DNA from: DASUPK01 sp963831605
Lineage (GTDB): Bacteria > Actinomycetota > Thermoleophilia > Solirubrobacterales > 70-9
Assembly: GCA_963831605.1 (NCBI GenBank)
Contig: CAWHQR010000001.1
Location: forward strand, 124,001 to 188,000
Length of the DNA: 64,000 nucleotides
Direction: 5' to 3'
Of this stretch, positions 8,542 through 17,788 are shown piece after piece. The first letter of the stretch is position 1. Every line of letters begins with the position of its first letter. The position numbers were made by a program, and so were the translations under genes. The notes beneath the pieces are model-generated. The model did not search any database and was not told the origin of the DNA. It saw nothing but the letters and a program-made list of their open reading frames with translations.

Positions 8542-9521
8542 CACCCGTGAACGTCACAGTCACCGGCGCCGCAGGCCAGATCGGCTACGCGATCCTCTTC
8601 AGGATCGCCGCCGGCCAGATGCTCGGTCCCGACACCGAGGTGAAGCTCCGCCTGCTCGAGATCCCCGACGCGATCAAGGCGGCGGAGGGAACGGCGATGG
8701 AGCTCGACGATTGCGCCTTCCCGCTCCTGCGCGGAATCGACATCTCGGACGATCCGAAGGAGGCCTTCGACGGAACCAACATCGCGTTGCTCGTCGGCGC
8801 CCGCCCGCGGTCGAAGGGGATGGAGCGCGCCGACCTGCTCGAGGCGAACGGCGGGATCTTCAAGCCACAGGGTGAGGCGATCAACGAGAAGGCGGCTGAC
8901 GACATCAAGATCCTCGTGGTCGGCAACCCGGCGAACACCAACTGCCTGATCGCCAAGTCCCACGCACCCGACGTCCCGGCCGAGCGCTTCACGGCGATGA
9001 TGCGGCTCGACCACAACCGCGCAATCGCCCAGCTCGCCAACAAGCTCGGGCGCCGGGTCACGGACATCAAGCGGATGACCGTCTGGGGAAATCACTCACC
9101 GACGCAGTACCCGGACCTGGTCAACGCCCTGGTCGACGGCAGCCCGGCCTGGGACGAGGTGGACGACGAAGCCTGGATTGCGGACGAGTTCATCCCGACC
9201 GTCGGCAAGCGCGGCGCGGCGATCATCGAGGCGCGCGGCGCGTCCAGCGCCGCCTCCGCCGCGAACGCCGCGATCGACCACGTGCACGACTGGGTCCTCG
9301 GGACGCCGGACGGCGACTGGGCCTCGATGGCAGTTCCCTCCGACGGCTCCTACGGGATAGAGGAGGGATTGATCTGCGGCGCGGCGTGTGAGTGCGCCGG
9401 CGGCGAGTGGAAGCGCGTCGAGGGCCTCGAGGTCACCGACTTCTCCCAGGAGAGGATCGATGCGACCGTCGCGGAGCTGCGTGATGAGCGCGACTCGGTG
9501 CAGCAGCTCGGATTGATCTAG
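8538..9521 (+). CDS. mdh: Malate dehydrogenase
   Basis: The 327-residue NAD-dependent malate dehydrogenase interconverts malate and oxaloacetate. It shows the Rossmann motif TGAAGQIGYAILFRIA, the VGARPRSKGMER mobile loop, the catalytic RLDHNR region and GNHSPTQYPD. I chose TTG 8538 over GTG 8547: AAGGAG (8527-8532) lies 5 nt before the TTG, the TTG overlaps the icd stop (TTGA), and the resulting TPVNVTVTG start matches Streptomyces MDH. Translational coupling to icd is therefore likely. Confidence 0.95.
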   Translation: MTPVNVTVTGAAGQIGYAILFRIAAGQMLGPDTEVKLRLLEIPDAIKAAEGTAMELDDCAFPLLRGIDISDDPKEAFDGTNIALLVGARPRSKGMERADLLEANGGIFKPQGEAINEKAADDIKILVVGNPANTNCLIAKSHAPDVPAERFTAMMRLDHNRAIAQLANKLGRRVTDIKRMTVWGNHSPTQYPDLVNALVDGSPAWDEVDDEAWIADEFIPTVGKRGAAIIEARGASSAASAANAAIDHVHDWVLGTPDGDWASMAVPSDGSYGIEEGLICGAACECAGGEWKRVEGLEVTDFSQERIDATVAELRDERDSVQQLGLI

Positions 9522-9547
9522 GCGAGAGCCGGTGTAGCTGTTGCGGG

Positions 9548-9892
9548 CTAGCCGGGGTGGTAGCCGGTGCCCTTGCGGCGAACCCGGCCTTCCTTCTCGA
9601 GGTCCGGCAGCACCCGGTACAGGTAGTTCGGGTGATTGAGCTTCATCCTCTTGCCGAGCTCGGAGACCTTGATCCCCGGATTCTCGCTGATGATCTTCAC
9701 GGCCTGGTCGGCCCGCGTCCCCCCTCGGCGGCGACGGCGGCCGGTGCTGCGCGGACGGCCGGCGCTTCGCCTGGCACTCTTACCGAGCCCGGCGAGGGCG
9801 GCCTCCACCTGCTTCCGCTCGTCATCGAGCTCCTTCAGCCGACGCTCGAGTAGCGTCCTTGCCTGATCGACTGTGTTCGAAACTCTTGGCAT
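9548..9892 (-). CDS. Small coiled-coil / winged-helix DNA-binding protein (unknown family)
   Basis: I do not recognise a named family. The 114-residue product has three visible parts. Residues 5-37 form a heptad-patterned helix (QARTLLERRLKELDDERKQV). Residues 40-60 form a very basic linker with two GRPR/GRRR AT-hook-like motifs. Residues 63-112 look like a winged helix (ADQAVKIISENPGIKVSELG, then YLYRVLPDLEKEGRVRRKG). It looks like a dimeric DNA-binding protein. AGAGAGGA upstream serves as ribosome binding site. It converges on mdh and diverges from the hydroxyacid dehydrogenase across a 64-bp gap containing an inverted repeat. Confidence 0.7.
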   Translation of the reverse strand: MPRVSNTVDQARTLLERRLKELDDERKQVEAALAGLGKSARRSAGRPRSTGRRRRRGGTRADQAVKIISENPGIKVSELGKRMKLNHPNYLYRVLPDLEKEGRVRRKGTGYHPG

Positions 9893-9923
9893 GTACCCGG
9901 ATCCTCTCTTTCACCAAATGACA

Positions 9924-9939
9924 GTTACAACACCGTAAC
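9924..9939. promoter_or_regulatory. Inverted repeat GTTAC-N6-GTAAC between divergent genes
   Basis: Perfect 5-bp arms separated by 6 bp lie in the short gap between the winged-helix gene and the hydroxyacid dehydrogenase gene. It could be an operator for either promoter; no binding protein can be assigned from the sequence. Confidence 0.4.
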
Positions 9940-9956
9940 GGTTAGTTTCGAGTGAG

Positions 9957-10919
9957 ATGAACGCTGAACCCCAGAGAGTTGTGGTCGCCCGCGTCCTCCT
10001 CCCGGCGGGGTTGGACAGATTGAAGGCGCGCTACGAGGTCAGCGAGGGAGGCCTCGAGGCGACGCGGGGAGATCTGCTGGAGCGGGTCCCAGGAGCGGCG
10101 GCCGTGGTCGCTGACCCGAGCTTTCCGATCGACGGCGAGCTCCTGGATGCGGCTGGAGACGGCCTGAAGATGGTCGCCAACTTCGCGGTGGGCTACGACA
10201 ACGTGGACCTCGACGCCTGCCGGGATCGCGGCGTGATCGTCACCAACACGCCCGATGTCCTCACCGAGGCCACCGCGGAGCTCGCGATGGCGCTCACCTT
10301 CGCCGCGGCCCGCCGGATGAGCGATGCGGAGCGCGACCTGCGGGCCGGGAGATGGGGCGGCTGGGATCCGGCCGCATACCGCGGGATCGAGCTCCGGGGC
10401 TCGACAGTCGGCGTGGTCGGCATGGGCCGGATCGGCTCTCGCTACGCGCTGCTCGCGCACGGTCTGGGAGCGACGGTCGTCTACGCGAGCCGGTCGTCCA
10501 AGCCCGACGCGGAGGGGGAGCTGGGCGCACGCCGCCTGGAGCTGCGGGAGCTGCTCGAGGTCTCCGATGTGGTCAGCATCCACGCCCCCTCGATGCCCGA
10601 GACCAGGGGGCTGATCGGCGCGGCCGAGCTGGAGCTGATCGGCTCGGAGGGCGTGCTCGTCAACACCTCGCGCGGGCCACTGGTCGACTCAGAGGCCGTG
10701 GCCGCCGCGCTCGAGTCCGGCACTCTCGGTGCCGCCGGATTGGACGTCTACGAGTCCGAGCCGGAGGTCTCGCCCAGGTTGCTGGCGGCCCCGCGGGCGG
10801 TGCTGCTGCCGCACATCGGCTCCGCGACGATTCCGTCGCGCGACGGAATGGCGGGCGCGGTCGCCGACAACGTGATCGCGGTGCTGGAGGGACGGGATCC
10901 GCCGTCGAGGGTGGCGTAG
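9957..10919 (+). CDS. D-2-hydroxyacid dehydrogenase (glyoxylate/hydroxypyruvate reductase type)
   Basis: The 320-residue NAD(P)-dependent enzyme has the family's dinucleotide motif GVVGMGRIGSRYA about residue 153 and the catalytic set: Arg in VNTSRGPLVD, Glu in YESEPEV and His in LLPHIGSAT. The N-terminal FAVGYDNVDL loop fits glyoxylate reductase-like members. Exact substrate (glyoxylate, hydroxypyruvate or another 2-keto acid) cannot be read from sequence. ATG 9957 is the first start; no strong Shine-Dalgarno is visible. The gene ends 27 bp before a perfect GC hairpin at 10946. Confidence 0.88.
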   Translation: MNAEPQRVVVARVLLPAGLDRLKARYEVSEGGLEATRGDLLERVPGAAAVVADPSFPIDGELLDAAGDGLKMVANFAVGYDNVDLDACRDRGVIVTNTPDVLTEATAELAMALTFAAARRMSDAERDLRAGRWGGWDPAAYRGIELRGSTVGVVGMGRIGSRYALLAHGLGATVVYASRSSKPDAEGELGARRLELRELLEVSDVVSIHAPSMPETRGLIGAAELELIGSEGVLVNTSRGPLVDSEAVAAALESGTLGAAGLDVYESEPEVSPRLLAAPRAVLLPHIGSATIPSRDGMAGAVADNVIAVLEGRDPPSRVA

Positions 10920-10945
10920 CGGACACCAGCCCGCAGCACTTCTGA

Positions 10946-10964
10946 GCGCCGGCTCAGCCGGCGC
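10946..10964. terminator. GC-rich hairpin between convergent genes
   Basis: Perfect 8-bp arms GCGCCGGC and GCCGGCGC enclose the loop TCA, which is itself the stop codon of the minus-strand hydroxylase gene. There is no T-run, so it may end transcription of the convergent gene pair only weakly or simply protect 3' ends. It abuts the half-copy of the dispersed repeat. Confidence 0.45.
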
Positions 10965-11643
10965 GACTTGTGCTGGGCGGGCGCTCGTGGCCGCGATCTG
11001 ATGGCGAAGCCGTGTCGCGCGAACCTTTGCGCGACCTGGGCAGCGTTCCCATGATCGCGTCCCAGAGCGGGGAGGAGACGCCGAAGCCGTAGCGGTGATC
11101 CTGGAAGTGGTGGCGCATGTGGTGGGTGCGCAGCTGCTTGCCGAACTTGGTCGTCGGCACGTGGTGGTGCAGGTGGTAGTGCATGTAGTCGTAGGTCAGA
11201 TAGCCGAGGATGAATCCCGAGAAGGCGGGATAGGCCTGGGGCGTCCCGAACACCAGCACGTACAGCCCGAGGAAGAGCGCGGCGAGGGGAACGCTGACGG
11301 CGGGCGGCATGACCAGGCGCATGGCGTCGTTGGGATGGTCGTGATGGACGCCGTGGATGATGAAGTGCAGGCGATCGCCACCTCGGAACTTCGGCTCCCA
11401 GTGGAAGAAGAGGCGATGGAGCCAGTACTCGGTCAGCGTCCAGATGACGAGGCCGGCGATGAAGAGGAGGACGGTGGTCCCGACGGCCAGTCCACGATCG
11501 ATTCCGAGCCAGATGCCGCCGATCACCACGGGCACGAAGATCAGCGCCGGAATGACCGGATGGACCCGCGAGAAGAAGTCGAGAAACCTGCTCTCGAACA
11601 TCGGGGGAGAGGCCGAGAGCTCCGCTGTTCGCTCGTGCGCCAT
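10954..11643 (-). CDS. Sterol desaturase / fatty acid hydroxylase superfamily membrane protein
   Basis: The 229-residue integral membrane protein contains the eight-histidine di-iron signature: HRLFFH, HGVHHDHP, HYHLHHH and THHMRHH, interspersed with about four hydrophobic helices. This matches fatty acid 2-hydroxylase/sterol desaturase enzymes, which hydroxylate or desaturate lipid acyl chains at the membrane. The substrate is probably a fatty acyl or hopanoid-type lipid (inference). The last 20 or so residues (ASPSDRGHERPP) are encoded by antisense of a dispersed repeat and are probably not part of the ancestral domain. Confidence 0.85.
   Translation of the reverse strand: MAHERTAELSASPPMFESRFLDFFSRVHPVIPALIFVPVVIGGIWLGIDRGLAVGTTVLLFIAGLVIWTLTEYWLHRLFFHWEPKFRGGDRLHFIIHGVHHDHPNDAMRLVMPPAVSVPLAALFLGLYVLVFGTPQAYPAFSGFILGYLTYDYMHYHLHHHVPTTKFGKQLRTHHMRHHFQDHRYGFGVSSPLWDAIMGTLPRSRKGSRDTASPSDRGHERPPSTSRAG
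10963..11012 (+). repeat. Dispersed multi-hairpin repeat, 3' half copy (copy a)
   Basis: The segment matches the right half of the full-length copies at 34218 and 37670: GCGACTTG, then GCTCGTGGCCGCGA, then CTGATGGCGAAGCC. It lies inside the 3' end of the hydroxylase gene on the opposite strand and supplies that gene's C-terminal codons and stop. Confidence 0.75.
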
Positions 11644-11749
11644 CGGTCGCTGATCTTAGCGAGAGGCGATCCGGTCGCCGGTTCCACGGTGGTAGCGGAA
11701 CTCGTGACCAACCGGTGAAAAAAGAAGAGCGCCATTTGCGGGAACGCCG

Positions 11750-11778
11750 CTGACGGAAGGCCGTGGGAATGGCATGAT
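11750..11778 (+). promoter_or_regulatory. Candidate promoter of the Cys-rich gene
   Basis: CTGACG at 11750-11755 is separated by 17 bp from CATGAT at 11773-11778, about 60 nt before the TTG start at 11841. The remaining 11644-11840 gap between the divergent genes holds no other gene I can support. Confidence 0.3.
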
Positions 11779-11840
11779 CAGGCCAAGTCGCGGGTACGGC
11801 GCCCGGGGCGGAATCCGACGAGAGAGGGGAAGGGGCGAAC

Positions 11841-12050
11841 TTGGCTGAAGGTCGAGCACGCACTGCTGCGGTGACATGCGATGACTGTTTCTTCCGTTGC
11901 CGCGGCCTCTGCGCCCTGGGGCTCGACTCGCCCTGTCCCACGTTCAGGCCCAACTCACCTGAGGGCCTGGTTCCGCCCCGGCAGCCCGCGCTTTTGATGA
12001 GGGATAGGCGGACCCCCGCCTCCCCGCCGGTTGCCGCGCGGGCCGCATAG
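11841..12050 (+). CDS. Small Cys-rich protein, probably metal-binding
   Basis: The 69-residue product starts at TTG 11841 behind an AGGGG Shine-Dalgarno. Its conserved-looking core is TCDDCFFRCRGLCALGLDSP followed by CPTFRP, giving CxxC, a third and fourth Cys and a fifth in CPTF. That spacing suggests a zinc or iron-sulfur site. The C-terminal third is Pro/Ala/Arg-rich and featureless. I do not recognise a characterised family and do not assign a function. It precedes the MBL hydrolase gene by 50 bp, but that gene appears to have its own promoter. Confidence 0.55.
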   Translation: MAEGRARTAAVTCDDCFFRCRGLCALGLDSPCPTFRPNSPEGLVPPRQPALLMRDRRTPASPPVAARAA

Positions 12051-12068
12051 CGCCCCGCGAACCTCGGT

Positions 12069-12080
12069 TACAGTCCCGGC
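12069..12080 (+). promoter_or_regulatory. -10 box TACAGT 6 nt before a GTG
   Basis: TACAGT at 12069-12074 is followed by 6 nt and then GTG 12081, the same arrangement seen before many genes here. It would start a transcript at the first codon of a 7-codon ORF that leads into the MBL hydrolase. Confidence 0.45.
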
Positions 12081-12104
12081 GTGGCCATGAGGCTGCTGCC
12101 TTGA
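12081..12104 (+). CDS. Putative leaderless 7-codon upstream ORF
   Basis: GTG 12081 reads MAMRLLP and stops at TGA 12102-12104. That stop overlaps the TTG start (12101-12103) of the MBL hydrolase by 2 bp. No Shine-Dalgarno precedes the TTG, so ribosomes initiating on the leaderless GTG could re-initiate there. The alternative is that one base is missing from this sequence and the peptide is really the N-terminus of the hydrolase. Confidence 0.4.
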   Translation: MAMRLLP

Positions 12105-12892
12105 AGATCACCGTGCTGGGCAAATCGCCCTCCTGGCAGGACGCCGGGGGGGCCTGCAGCGGATATCTCATCGAGACGGACGAGACGAAGGTCCTGCTCG
12201 ACTGCGGCAACGGCGTCTTCGGCAAGCTGCGCGAGCGGGTGGACTACACAGAGGTCGACGCCGTGGTCGTCTCCCACCTGCACGCCGATCACTTCCTCGA
12301 CCTCGTCCCCTTCTCGTACGCGCTGATCTATGCCCCGAAGCAGCAACCGGTGCCGGTGCACATCTGGGACGGGACCGATCACCCGGCGCATCCCCGGCTG
12401 ATCGCTCCCCCGGGCGCCGTCGAGACCTTCCGCCGGGTGGTGGGCTCCTGGGGCAATGACGACCTGATCGAGAGCGCGTTCCGGATCGAGGAGTACTCCT
12501 CCGGCGACCGGGTCGAGATCGGGGACATCTGGACGAGCTTTCATCCGGTCCCGCACTTCGTCGAGACGTTCGCCGTGCGGATCGGCTCGGAGGGAAGCGG
12601 CGAGGTCGCGTACAGCGCAGACACCCGGCCCGGCGGCGAGATCATCGACGTCGCGCGCGACGCCGACCTGTTGATCATCGAGGGCACGCTTCCCCGGCCC
12701 GAGCGCACGGGCCTGCGCGGGCATCTGACCCCCGAGGAGGCCGGGGAGCACGCCAAGGAGGCGGGGGTGAAGCGGGTGGTGATCACCCACATCTCCGATG
12801 AGCTCGGCGAGGACTGGGCGCGTGAGGAGGCGGAGAAGGGGTTCGGCGGCCCGGTCGAGATCGCCAGAGAGGGAGCAATCTATGAGGTCTAG
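12101..12892 (+). CDS. MBL-fold metallo-hydrolase (RNase Z-like)
   Basis: The 263-residue protein starts KITVLGKSPSWQDAGGACSG and carries the metal site SHLHADHFLD (HxHxDH) about residue 62, a further His in FHPVPHF, Asp in YSADTR and a C-terminal VITHIS His. This is the beta-lactamase fold of the RNase Z/ElaC-like group, two metals per active site. Whether it acts on tRNA 3' ends or on a small ester is not decidable here. No ATG or GTG gives this frame, so the start is TTG 12101, coupled to the short upstream ORF. Confidence 0.8.
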   Translation: MKITVLGKSPSWQDAGGACSGYLIETDETKVLLDCGNGVFGKLRERVDYTEVDAVVVSHLHADHFLDLVPFSYALIYAPKQQPVPVHIWDGTDHPAHPRLIAPPGAVETFRRVVGSWGNDDLIESAFRIEEYSSGDRVEIGDIWTSFHPVPHFVETFAVRIGSEGSGEVAYSADTRPGGEIIDVARDADLLIIEGTLPRPERTGLRGHLTPEEAGEHAKEAGVKRVVITHISDELGEDWAREEAEKGFGGPVEIAREGAIYEV

Positions 12893-12906
12893 CTACGCTG
12901 TCGAGG

Positions 12907-13362
12907 ATGAGTAGCCAGCGCGATCCATTCGCTGACTTCGCTCGGATGCGACGGGAGATGGACGAGCTCCTCGGCGACTTCTGGGACCAGGCCGGCTACC
13001 GGCAGCGCCGCCAGGTCGCGGTCTTCGTACCCCGCGTCGACGTCTACTACTGCGGCGACGACGTTCCGAACAAGGCGGTGGTCAAGGTGGAGCTGCCCGG
13101 CATCGAGCTCGAGGCGGTCAATCTCGAGGTTCGCGGCCGGACGCTGGTGATCAGCGGCGAGCGGCCCGTCCGCGACACCGAGGGCCGGACCTATCAGCAG
13201 GTCGAGCTGCCCTCCGGGCCCTTCCGCCGCGTCGTCGAGCTCTCGGTGGACGTCAACGCCGAGAACGCTCAGGCCACCTACGAGGACGGCATCCTCCGGG
13301 TCGAGCTGCCGACGAGGCTGCCGCAGGCCGCCCGCCAGGTTCCGATTGAGCGCGCCGAGTAG
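12907..13362 (+). CDS. Hsp20 / alpha-crystallin small heat shock protein
   Basis: The 151-residue protein has a short N-terminal arm, an alpha-crystallin domain about residues 45-135 (VKVELPGIELEAVNLEVRGR, LVISGERP) and the terminal signature around YEDGILRVELPTR. It is an ATP-independent holdase chaperone that keeps unfolding proteins soluble. A TACGCT box lies 7 nt before ATG 12907, so it probably has its own leaderless transcript. The Lon protease gene begins 31 bp downstream, pairing a holdase with a quality-control protease. I found no CIRCE or HAIR-type operator upstream. Confidence 0.93.
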   Translation: MSSQRDPFADFARMRREMDELLGDFWDQAGYRQRRQVAVFVPRVDVYYCGDDVPNKAVVKVELPGIELEAVNLEVRGRTLVISGERPVRDTEGRTYQQVELPSGPFRRVVELSVDVNAENAQATYEDGILRVELPTRLPQAARQVPIERAE

Positions 13363-13393
13363 CGAGCCTCCTGACGGGGGAGAGCGCCTGACG

Positions 13394-15823
<2,430 letters not shown>

Positions 15824-15878
15824 GCCCTCTTACGGGGTAGTCTCCCCGGTGCACCCTGGAAACGATCTGAGGAGACCC

Positions 15879-16328
15879 ATGGGGGCACAAAGCAGAAGCG
15901 CGAAAGCCGGAGATGCTGCCCGGTCGGTTGCGTCCAATCCATACGTGCGACGGCTCATCGAGGATGACGAGCTGCGCGAGAACATCCGAGTGGCCTTCGA
16001 GGCCGCCAAGGGCGCGTATGCCCGGATGTCGAATGGGAAGGGGCCCGCGAAGGCCCTGATGGACGACAAGAAGGTTCAGCGTGATCTGCGGACGGCGGCA
16101 GAGTCGCTTCGGGATGCTTCACAGCAGCTGCGCGGACGGAGCACCCGCCGCCGGTTCGGGCTTGGAAAGGCCCTGCTCGTGGCCATCCTCGGTGCGGCCC
16201 TGGTTCTCATCCTGAGCGAGGACGCGCGCAAGCTCGTGCTCGACAAGCTGTTCGGTGCGGAGGAGGAGTTCGAGTACACCTCGACCACCACCCCGGCTCC
16301 GGACACCGAGACCGTCCCCAGCGCCTGA
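15879..16328 (+). CDS. Single-span membrane protein of unknown function
   Basis: The 149-residue product has a helical, charged N-terminal region (RRLIEDDELRENIRVAFEAA), a basic stretch, one transmembrane segment about residues 88-106 (ALLVAILGAALVLILSE) and a Thr/Pro/Glu-rich tail. It resembles helical envelope-associated proteins of the YtxH kind, but I assign no family. AGGAGA precedes ATG 15879 closely. An in-frame GTG at 15849, 5 nt after a TAGTCT box, is an alternative leaderless start. A clear terminator follows at 16354. Confidence 0.65.
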   Translation: MGAQSRSAKAGDAARSVASNPYVRRLIEDDELRENIRVAFEAAKGAYARMSNGKGPAKALMDDKKVQRDLRTAAESLRDASQQLRGRSTRRRFGLGKALLVAILGAALVLILSEDARKLVLDKLFGAEEEFEYTSTTTPAPDTETVPSA

Positions 16329-16353
16329 CCACAGGCATCACCGGTTCTTTTTC

Positions 16354-16390
16354 GAGGGCGTCCATTGACTGGGCGCCCTCGTCTTTTCTG
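16354..16390 (+). terminator. Rho-independent terminator
   Basis: Stem arms GAGGGCG (16354-16360) and CGCCCTC (16374-16380) are followed by GTCTTTTCT. This ends transcription after the membrane-protein gene and before the MBL gene at 16432. Confidence 0.75.
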
Positions 16391-16431
16391 CGGCTCTTCC
16401 GCGAGCGCGCCGCGCAGTAGTCTGCTCGCCG

Positions 16432-17133
16432 ATGGCGAGCGTCCACATCCTCATTCCGGCCCAGCGCTATGTCTTCGCCGTTTCCAATGGCGACGCGGAG
16501 GCGGCCACCGTCGACAGTTCGGCCGACGGGTTCGAGCGCTACAAGTCGCTCCAGCAGGGCGGGCGGACGACGGGCATGGTGGCCTTCCCGAACACGCTCC
16601 TGGTCCGCGGCGAGCGCGACTACCTCGTCGATCCCGGGCTGATCATGCAGGGAGCACCGGTGATCGGGGCGATGACGGAGCTCGGCGTCGACCCGAACGA
16701 GGTGAAGGACGTGATCCTCACGCACCTGCACTTCGATCACGCCGAGGGCCTGGCGGCCTGGCCGATGCGGCGCACCTATGTCCACCGGATCGAGACCGAG
16801 GCTCCCTATGCGCAGATCGTCTCCGGCGTGATGGAGATGGCCAACCTCGAGGTCCTCGATGGGGATGAGGGGGAGATCGAGCCGGGCGTGCGCTGGATGC
16901 TCACGCCGGGACACTCCGACGGCCTGATCTCACTGCTGGTCGACACCGACGAGGGCCTCGTGGTGATCGCCTCCGACTGCGTCGGGCCGCTGCCGGAGTA
17001 CTTCGACGAGATGAGCCTGCCCGAGGATTTCGGGCCGGAGCGAGAGGAGCTCCTGCGGCAATGGCAGCGAATTCGGGACCTGAATCCCGCCGTGGTCATC
17101 CCCGGCCACAACCCGCCGGTGAAGCTCGGCTAG
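16432..17133 (+). CDS. MBL-fold metallo-hydrolase (lactonase-like)
   Basis: The 233-residue protein carries the HxHxDH metal motif as THLHFDHAEG about residue 100, then TPGHSDG, the bridging Asp in IASDCVG, and a C-terminal PGHNP His. Spacing resembles N-acyl homoserine lactonase/glyoxalase II relatives. AHL cleavage is possible but not shown; quinoline or organophosphate hydrolases share these motifs. It is transcribed alone: a terminator precedes it and a TAGTCT box lies 8 nt before the ATG. Confidence 0.8.
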   Translation: MASVHILIPAQRYVFAVSNGDAEAATVDSSADGFERYKSLQQGGRTTGMVAFPNTLLVRGERDYLVDPGLIMQGAPVIGAMTELGVDPNEVKDVILTHLHFDHAEGLAAWPMRRTYVHRIETEAPYAQIVSGVMEMANLEVLDGDEGEIEPGVRWMLTPGHSDGLISLLVDTDEGLVVIASDCVGPLPEYFDEMSLPEDFGPEREELLRQWQRIRDLNPAVVIPGHNPPVKLG

Positions 17134-17185
17134 CCATACGCCCTGAGCAAGCTGTCCAGCCAGCCAAACGCCTAATCTTCGGGCC

Positions 17186-17788
17186 GTGGAGGCCACCAAG
17201 ACGCGTGAGCTGAGCGGGGAGAAAGCCCAGCGGATCGTCGAGGCAATGCGCTCGAGCGTCGCCCGCCGCGGCATTTCCGGCTCGACCTTCGAGCACGTCG
17301 CCCGTGAGGCCGGCGTGAGCCGAGGACTTCTCCACTACTACTTCGGCACCAAGGAAGCGCTCCTGGTCGAGGTGGTCCGGCGTGATACCGAGCATCGGAT
17401 CGCCCGCCTCGACGAGCCGCTGGCGAATGCCGGCTCGGTCGACGAGCTGCTCGCCATCCTGGTCGCCGACCTCGAGGACTCGATCCAGAACGACCCGGGC
17501 TTCTGGGTTCTCCTCTTCGATCTCTTCACCGCGGGACGGCGGAACCCGGAGATCCAGCGCGAGGTCGCCGAGCTCTTCAACCGGACCCGGGGGCACGTCG
17601 CTGACGTGCTCAGGGCGAAGCAGGGCGAGGGCGTGATCAATCCCGGCGTCGAGATCGATGCCGTTGTCGCGCTCCTCTTCGCGCTCGCCGACGGCATCGC
17701 GCTGCAGCTGCTCTCCGATCCCGAGCGAGATCACGCGGACGTGATCGCCGCCGGGACCGTGGCGGCGCGGCACCTGCTGGCCGGGTGA
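17186..17788 (+). CDS. TetR family transcriptional regulator
   Basis: The 200-residue protein has an N-terminal TetR DNA-binding domain (IVEAMRSSVARRGISGSTF, then AREAGVSRGLLHYYFGTKE) and a TetR_C-type helical domain. GTG 17186 is chosen because a TAATCT box sits 7 nt upstream. Its stop overlaps the GTG start of the following thioesterase gene (GTGA), so they are cotranscribed and translationally coupled. A role in acyl-CoA metabolism is inferred from that partner only. Confidence 0.88.
   Translation: MEATKTRELSGEKAQRIVEAMRSSVARRGISGSTFEHVAREAGVSRGLLHYYFGTKEALLVEVVRRDTEHRIARLDEPLANAGSVDELLAILVADLEDSIQNDPGFWVLLFDLFTAGRRNPEIQREVAELFNRTRGHVADVLRAKQGEGVINPGVEIDAVVALLFALADGIALQLLSDPERDHADVIAAGTVAARHLLAG

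Noticed and set aside
7267..8544. N-terminal 426-residue extension of the cyclase frame on the minus strand
   Set aside because: It is the antisense of icd. The cyclase family N-terminus begins at SSLGGERK, which matches GTG 7266.
12841..12906. CIRCE or HAIR heat-shock operator upstream of hsp20-lon
   Set aside because: No inverted repeat matching either consensus is present in the region before hsp20.
13346..13393. TTG start of lon inside hsp20
   Set aside because: It adds 16 residues not typical of Lon and lacks a ribosome binding site; ATG 13394 has GGGGGAG upstream.
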